NCBI RefSeq assembly: GCF_004151105.1
Contig: NZ_PHRF01000005.1
Location: forward strand, 140,016 to 204,015
From: Streptomyces sp. L-9-10
GTDB taxonomy: Bacteria; Actinomycetota; Actinomycetes; Streptomycetales; Streptomycetaceae
Direction: 5' to 3'
Length of the DNA stretch: 64,000 nt
In this document: positions 60,170 to 64,000 of the stretch, piece after piece
Position numbering within the stretch: position 1 is the stretch's first letter
How the letters are laid out: every line of letters starts with the position of its first letter
Translations under genes and position numbers: made by a program
The notes under the pieces: generated by a model
What the model was told of the DNA's origin: nothing
The model's input: only the letters and a program-made list of their open reading frames with translations
Databases searched by the model: none

Positions 60170-60862
60170 TCAGCCGCGGGTGGCGGCGGCGAGCGCCGTG
60201 CGGAGCGTCGCGGCGTCCGCGCTCCTGCCCGGGTCGTCGGCGGTGATGCCGAGGCCCTTCGGGTTCTGCGCGTACGGAACGACATACGCCGGTGTGTCGC
60301 GCTGGAAGCGCCAGCTGTCGGCGAGGGTCCCCCCGTCGACGGTGTCGAAGCCGAGGAGGTCGAGCAGCCGGGTCGCGGACGCCTTCGCCCCGGGGTCGTC
60401 GCCGGCGATCGGGAGGGCCGTGCGGTCGGCCGCGCCCGTGGGCCGGGCGAGTGCCGTCAGATGCTTGAAGTAGATGTTGTTGAACGCCTTCACCACCTTG
60501 GCGTCGGGCAGATGCCGCTGGAGGAGTTCGCTGGTGGTGGTCTTCTCCGTGTCCAGCTCGGCGATCTGTCCGTCGCGCTCGGGGTAGTAGTTGTTCGTGT
60601 CGAGAACGACCTTCCCCGCCAGCGGTGCCACCGGCACCTGGCGGTAGTTCTTCAGCGGGACGGTCACCACGACCCAGTCCCCGGCCGCCGCCGCCTCGGC
60701 GGGGGTCGCGGCCCGCGCCCGCGGTCCCAGCTCCGCCACCAGCTCGGCGAGGGTCTCCGGCCCGCGTGAGTTGCTCAGGACCACATCCAGCCCGGCGGCG
60801 ACGCCGAGCCGCGCGAGGGTGCTGCCGATGTGTCCACTGCCGATCAGTCCAAGAGTGCTCAT
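60170..60862 (-). CDS. F420/NADP-type oxidoreductase, NAD(P)-binding
   Basis: A 230-aa protein of the NADP oxidoreductase coenzyme-F420-dependent group. The nucleotide fold is GLIGSGHIGSTLARLGVAAG followed by VVLSNSRGP, whose Asn-Ser-Arg points to NADPH. WVVVTVPLKNYRQVPVAPLA, KVVLDTNNYYPERDGQI and VKAFNNIYFKHL are family blocks. It may reduce F420 or a small carbonyl substrate. It stands alone between two hairpin terminators. Confidence 0.87.
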   Translation of the reverse strand: MSTLGLIGSGHIGSTLARLGVAAGLDVVLSNSRGPETLAELVAELGPRARAATPAEAAAAGDWVVVTVPLKNYRQVPVAPLAGKVVLDTNNYYPERDGQIAELDTEKTTTSELLQRHLPDAKVVKAFNNIYFKHLTALARPTGAADRTALPIAGDDPGAKASATRLLDLLGFDTVDGGTLADSWRFQRDTPAYVVPYAQNPKGLGITADDPGRSADAATLRTALAAATRG

Positions 60863-60940
60863 GCTGGTCCCAGCCGCATACCCGGGCTCGGTATTCCCGC
60901 CGCACCCGCGTGGTCGTGCGCGGACACGAACGACCACGAG

Positions 60941-60983
60941 CGGCCGTGGGCACCCATCGGGGCTCGGTGGGTGCCCACGGCCG
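60941..60983 (-). terminator. 16-bp perfect hairpin terminator
   Basis: Left arm 60941-60956 (CGGCCGTGGGCACCCA) pairs with right arm 60968-60983 over an 11-nt loop. It ends the amidohydrolase unit (stop at 61018). Confidence 0.9.
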
Positions 60984-61017
60984 GGCGAAGTGCGGCGGGG
61001 GAGCTGAAGGAGGATGC

Positions 61018-62409
61018 TCAGGCGGACGGGGTGTTCAGCACGTAGGCGCGTGAGGTGTGCACCTCGGCGCGCAGGGCGGGCAGATCGACGTCGAGGACGT
61101 GTCCGTCCCACTTGCGGGGTTCGCCGTTGATGAGTACGGCGCTGATGTTGCGGGCGTCGGAGCCCAGGACGATCGTGCCGATGGGGTCGTTGAGGGGCAT
61201 GTTGTTGAGGTCCTCGGCCTGGATGACGAGGAGGTCGGCCTTCTTGCCCGGGGTGAGCGAACCGGTGACAGCGTCCAGGCCGTTGGTGCGGGCGCCCTGG
61301 AGAGTGGCGAAGTCGAGGACGTCATGGGCGGTGATACGGGAGGGCTGCCGGTCGGTGCCGTAGGCGGCGTTGACCGCGCGCATCCGCTGGATGGCGTGCA
61401 GAGCTCGCATCTGGGTGAACATGTCGCTGGCCAGGGCGACTTCGACGTCGATGCTCAGTCCGGGACGGATCCCGACCGCGAGTGCCTCGTCAACGGCGGG
61501 GATCGCGGTCTCCAGGCCGATCTGCGCGTCGGACGTGGGGGCGAGCGCCACGGTGGTGCCGGTCGCGCCCATGGCCCGCCATGCCTCGGCGGTCAGTCCG
61601 GTGGAGTGGATGAGGGTGACATCGGGGCCGAGGATGCCGTCCCCGGCCCAGCGCAGGACCGCCTCGGAGGAGGACGTGCCGAAGACGGCGTCCACGCTCA
61701 CCCCGATGCCCAAGTCCTTCGCCACACGAGCGAGTTCGGGACCGTAGGCGAGTGCGGGTCCGGCGATCTCGTCGGTGGCCAGGGTCGCCAGGCGCAGCGT
61801 GAGCAGTTGGTCGTCACTGCTGAAGTACCGGTCCTTGATACGGGTCAGGTCGCCGGGCCACTGCCGGTCCCAGTCGCCGAAGTGCGGGCCCATGGAGGCG
61901 TGTACGCCGCGGATGCCCGTGTCACGGAGGGCCTCGACGGCGGCGTCGGAGTGTTCCCGGGTACGGGAGTTGTGCGAGAAGTCGAGCATGGTGGTGATGC
62001 CGCTGTCGATCGCGGTCAGGGCGGCCAGCCGGGTGCCGATGTACATGTCCTCGGGCCGGTAGACGGTGGCGTAACCGGCCAGGGTGGCCATGACATAGCC
62101 ACCGAGGTCGTCGACGTCCGGCATGATCCGGCGCAGCTGGGCCTCCCAGGCATGCCGGTGGGTGTCGACGAAGCCGGGGCTGAGGATCGTACCGCCGGCG
62201 TCCACGACCACGGCGTCACCCGCGTCGAGGCCGTGGCCGACGCCGGTGATGGTGTCGCCTTCGATGAGGAGGTCTCCACCGTCGATGACGCCGAGACCGG
62301 GGTCCATGGTGACGATGGTCGCGCCGGTGAAGAGAATGCGCCGCTGGTCGGCGGGCCTGCGCCGCACCGCTTCGAGCACGGCCGCACTGGTGGTGTCGTT
62401 GACGTTCAT
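61018..62409 (-). CDS. Amidohydrolase-superfamily protein (Atz/TRZ-like)
   Basis: A 463-aa enzyme with the composite beta-sandwich formed by both ends (RILFTGATIVTMDPGLGVID; LTPGKKADLLVIQAEDL) and the catalytic barrel between. HxH zinc ligands are in GFVDTHRHAWEAQLRR; a further His is in TLIHSTGLT, and the catalytic Asp in LASDMFTQMR. The middle His usually seen in a V-x-H block is replaced here by GVSVDAVFG, so the metal site is not entirely standard. Relatives deaminate or dechlorinate nitrogen heterocycles. It lies 94 bp downstream of the chimeric gene 62504 on the same strand, probably one transcript. Confidence 0.88.
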   Translation of the reverse strand: MNVNDTTSAAVLEAVRRRPADQRRILFTGATIVTMDPGLGVIDGGDLLIEGDTITGVGHGLDAGDAVVVDAGGTILSPGFVDTHRHAWEAQLRRIMPDVDDLGGYVMATLAGYATVYRPEDMYIGTRLAALTAIDSGITTMLDFSHNSRTREHSDAAVEALRDTGIRGVHASMGPHFGDWDRQWPGDLTRIKDRYFSSDDQLLTLRLATLATDEIAGPALAYGPELARVAKDLGIGVSVDAVFGTSSSEAVLRWAGDGILGPDVTLIHSTGLTAEAWRAMGATGTTVALAPTSDAQIGLETAIPAVDEALAVGIRPGLSIDVEVALASDMFTQMRALHAIQRMRAVNAAYGTDRQPSRITAHDVLDFATLQGARTNGLDAVTGSLTPGKKADLLVIQAEDLNNMPLNDPIGTIVLGSDARNISAVLINGEPRKWDGHVLDVDLPALRAEVHTSRAYVLNTPSA

Positions 62410-62503
62410 GGGGATCTTCTTTCCGTACGGCGGAGTCGGCCGGGGAGGCCGGAGCGTGAGCCTGAGCGGCTGGGAGGGGTGAGCGCGCCGGCGGGAGGCC
62501 GGG

Positions 62504-63253
62504 TCAGCCGAGCTTCATGACGTAGCCCGCGTGGTGGAGTTCATCGCCCCGGAACTCCCCGTAGGCCCAGAAGCCGAGGTCGTCCAGGTAGTCGATACGG
62601 TCGCCGTCGATCCAGTAGCGGCCCTGGTAGGCGTGCGGGCGCCCGCCCCGGGTCTCGTCGTAGCGGCCGTCGGCGGTGAGCTCCTGGTGCAGGAAGTCGT
62701 TCTTGTCGATCCAGACACCGATGCGCGGGCTGCCGGTCGGATCCGTGGTGGCCGGGATGCCCGCCTCGGGGGCGGTGGCCCGGCCGGGGACGTCGATGCC
62801 GGCCCACAGCACCGGCCGACCGGCCGCGACAAGCGCGCGGACCTGTCCCGGCCGTGTCATGACCGTGGCGACCGCGTCCCGCACGTCGGTGGCGAGTTCG
62901 TCGGGCACCACCAGGAAGTCGGAGGTGTTGCCCGGGGTCAGCGTCGCGGCGTACTCCGAGCGGTGTCCGCGGCCACCGGCCAGCGCCACGGTGTCCACGA
63001 CGGCGGGGGCGATGGTCATACCCGTGCAGTCCACGACGATGGCGTTGTCGTCCTGGGCGGCGGTGACGATGGCGGGCCCGACCCCCACGATCAGGGAGCC
63101 GACGTACAGGAGGTCGGCGCCGGTCATGGTCCCGATCAACGGGTCCGTCGTCAGAATGCGGGCGTTGGTGAACAGGACGGGGCGGCCCTCGTCGTTCGAG
63201 AGGATCCCGTCGAGGGTCTCCGGGTTCCAGTCCACGGTGTCGGTGATGCTCAT
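62504..63253 (-). CDS. Barrel-less amidohydrolase remnant fused to Atu4866 domain
   Basis: A 249-aa chimera. Residues 1 to about 95 match the N-terminal composite sheet of amidohydrolases (RPVLFTNARILTTDPLIGTM, then NAIVVDCTGMTIAPAVVDTV), but the HxH that should follow VDT is absent. The sequence jumps to GNTSDFLVVPDELATDVRDA, which matches the C-terminal sheet of the amidohydrolase next door. The whole catalytic barrel is missing. Residues about 175-249 form an Atu4866-type beta domain (RIGVWIDKNDFLHQELTADG, RYWIDGDRIDYLDDLGFWAY). GAGGAG precedes the ATG, so it is expressed as a gene. It cannot be a hydrolase; binding or regulation is more likely. Confidence 0.82.
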   Translation of the reverse strand: MSITDTVDWNPETLDGILSNDEGRPVLFTNARILTTDPLIGTMTGADLLYVGSLIVGVGPAIVTAAQDDNAIVVDCTGMTIAPAVVDTVALAGGRGHRSEYAATLTPGNTSDFLVVPDELATDVRDAVATVMTRPGQVRALVAAGRPVLWAGIDVPGRATAPEAGIPATTDPTGSPRIGVWIDKNDFLHQELTADGRYDETRGGRPHAYQGRYWIDGDRIDYLDDLGFWAYGEFRGDELHHAGYVMKLG

Positions 63254-63408
63254 GGCGTGCTCCTCGGGGAAGGTCGCCTCGTGGGTGGTGCCCCCCGCGA
63301 GAGTGAGGGGCGGCACGCGTCCGAGGCGAGTGTCCGGCACCCGCAACGGCTGCCTGACCACCCAGGTTTGTCGCGCGGCGCAACGGCAACCAGGCCGCGG
63401 TGTCCCCA

Positions 63409-63421
63409 GGTGTCGCACACC
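63409..63421. promoter_or_regulatory. Inverted repeat in divergent Atu4866 region (a)
   Basis: GGTGT-CGC-ACACC, symmetric with a 3-nt centre, in the 347-bp gap 63254-63600 between the two divergent Atu4866 genes. Confidence 0.35.
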
Positions 63422-63519
63422 CACGATCCGTTCCGCCGCGAGCGAGGGGGCCTTCCCGGACGGCCCGCGCCGCTGTCGTACCGCACGAGGGGCCAAAGGG
63501 GCCCAGTCACCCGCGAGGG

Positions 63520-63536
63520 TGGGTGCGTGGCACCCA
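63520..63536. promoter_or_regulatory. Inverted repeat in divergent Atu4866 region (b)
   Basis: TGGGTGC-GTG-GCACCCA is a perfect palindrome 65 bp before the 63601 start. With repeat (a) it shares the 3-nt centre and a GGTG/CACC core, so one regulator may bind both. I see nothing else in this gap. Confidence 0.45.
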
Positions 63537-63600
63537 GGAGGCCCCCACCTGGGGAGACGGCGGCCTGGCCACTCCCGGCCACCGGGTGGACCGTGGACCC

Positions 63601-63891
63601 ATGACCAGCAACGACACGCCCCGCACCGCACACCCGTACGTCGGCATGTGGGTGACCGCGGACGGATTCATCCGGCAGGAACTACTGGCGAACGGCCGTT
63701 ACGACGAGGCCCGCGGCGACCGCCGCAGCGCCTACACCGGCAGCTACACCGTCACCGGCGACCACATCGACTACGTCGACGACACCGGCTTCACCGCGAC
63801 CGGCGACATCCGCGACGGCGTTCTCCACCACGAGCACCTGGTGCTCCACCGCGAGAGCGACGAGCCCTCTCACCATCAAGGCCGCCCCTGA
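63601..63891 (+). CDS. Free-standing Atu4866-domain protein
   Basis: A 96-aa protein that is nearly all Atu4866 domain: YVGMWVTADGFIRQELLANG, RYDEARGDRRSAYTGSYTVT, GDHIDYVDDTGFTATGDIRD. It is a paralogue of the C-terminal domain of the divergent gene at 62504 (shared GxW, QEL, NGRYDE/TADGRYDE, GxHIDY/GDRIDYLDD, and GFxAxG). The family has a small beta structure of unknown function. The start at 63601 precedes the conserved part by twelve residues; no strong ribosome site is visible. Past the stop the last 109 bp hold no gene I can see. Confidence 0.78.
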   Translation: MTSNDTPRTAHPYVGMWVTADGFIRQELLANGRYDEARGDRRSAYTGSYTVTGDHIDYVDDTGFTATGDIRDGVLHHEHLVLHRESDEPSHHQGRP

Positions 63892-64000
63892 CCGAGCCCG
63901 CCCCTAGGGCCTCTCGTTTGGATCATGCCGGGCTCGCGTGCCCGCGGTGACATCAGCCGCTGCCGCGGCGGGCCGCGCCTCGCCGCGTTGTCGTCGGTCA

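Noticed and set aside
1..64000. Insertion sequences, prophage, tRNA or CRISPR
   Set aside because: No transposase or integrase motifs, terminal repeats, cloverleaf-like sequence or regularly spaced repeats were seen on reading.

Overview
The window is high-GC actinobacterial chromosome, almost certainly Streptomyces. The signs are third-codon GC bias, frequent GTG starts, in-frame TTA (bldA-type) codons in only four genes, Tat and lipoprotein signals on secreted enzymes, a C-terminal LAXTG sortase signal, a SARP regulator and many extracellular glycanases. I saw no rRNA, tRNA, CRISPR array, insertion sequence or phage gene.

Layout. 1-10.4 kb: partial gene tail, MmyB-type XRE regulator, secreted SMP-30-like propeller, LAXTG wall protein, parallel beta-helix lipoprotein, Tat-exported Dyp peroxidase, Na+/H+ antiporter. 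10.6-14.7 kb: LysR regulator with MaoC hydratase, family III CoA-transferase and MatC-type dicarboxylate permease, a probable itaconate/mesaconate-like C4-C5 dicarboxylate catabolic set. 14.8-33.6 kb: polysaccharide utilisation locus that fits type II arabinogalactan. It holds two LacI repressors, GH43 and GH30 secreted galactanases with ricin-type domains, an intracellular and a Tat-exported GH35 beta-galactosidase, an ABC monosaccharide importer and an ABC oligosaccharide importer. Four LacI-type palindromes of the form TGTTNACGYNAACA (one with a mismatch) tie it together. 34-41 kb: cell-envelope genes, namely a class A PBP with a degenerate transpeptidase site, a NodB-like deacetylase, an Amidase_6 protein and a secreted metallophosphoesterase.

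41.3-57.4 kb is the most unusual region. A SARP activator and a LuxR/small-exported-protein pair flank a co-directional operon. The operon opens with a 20-codon peptide gene that has a near-perfect Shine-Dalgarno, followed by a 13-bp TTCG-loop hairpin. Then come an M16 peptidase, GNAT-like protein, NTP_transf_5 nucleotidyltransferase, three-gene ABC exporter, NMP-kinase-like P-loop protein, histidine phosphatase, radical SAM enzyme, PEP-synthase/rifampin-phosphotransferase-like protein, DUF89/ARMT1-like protein and MazG-like pyrophosphohydrolase. Gaps are short or negative throughout. This looks like an undescribed RiPP-type pathway, or a peptide-nucleotide hybrid; the product is unknown.

57.4-64 kb: metallo-beta-lactamase-fold hydrolase with divergent AraC regulator, small membrane protein, F420/NADP-type oxidoreductase, amidohydrolase, and a chimera that keeps the amidohydrolase composite domain but lacks its catalytic barrel and ends in an Atu4866 domain. 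A free-standing Atu4866 gene lies divergently beside it.
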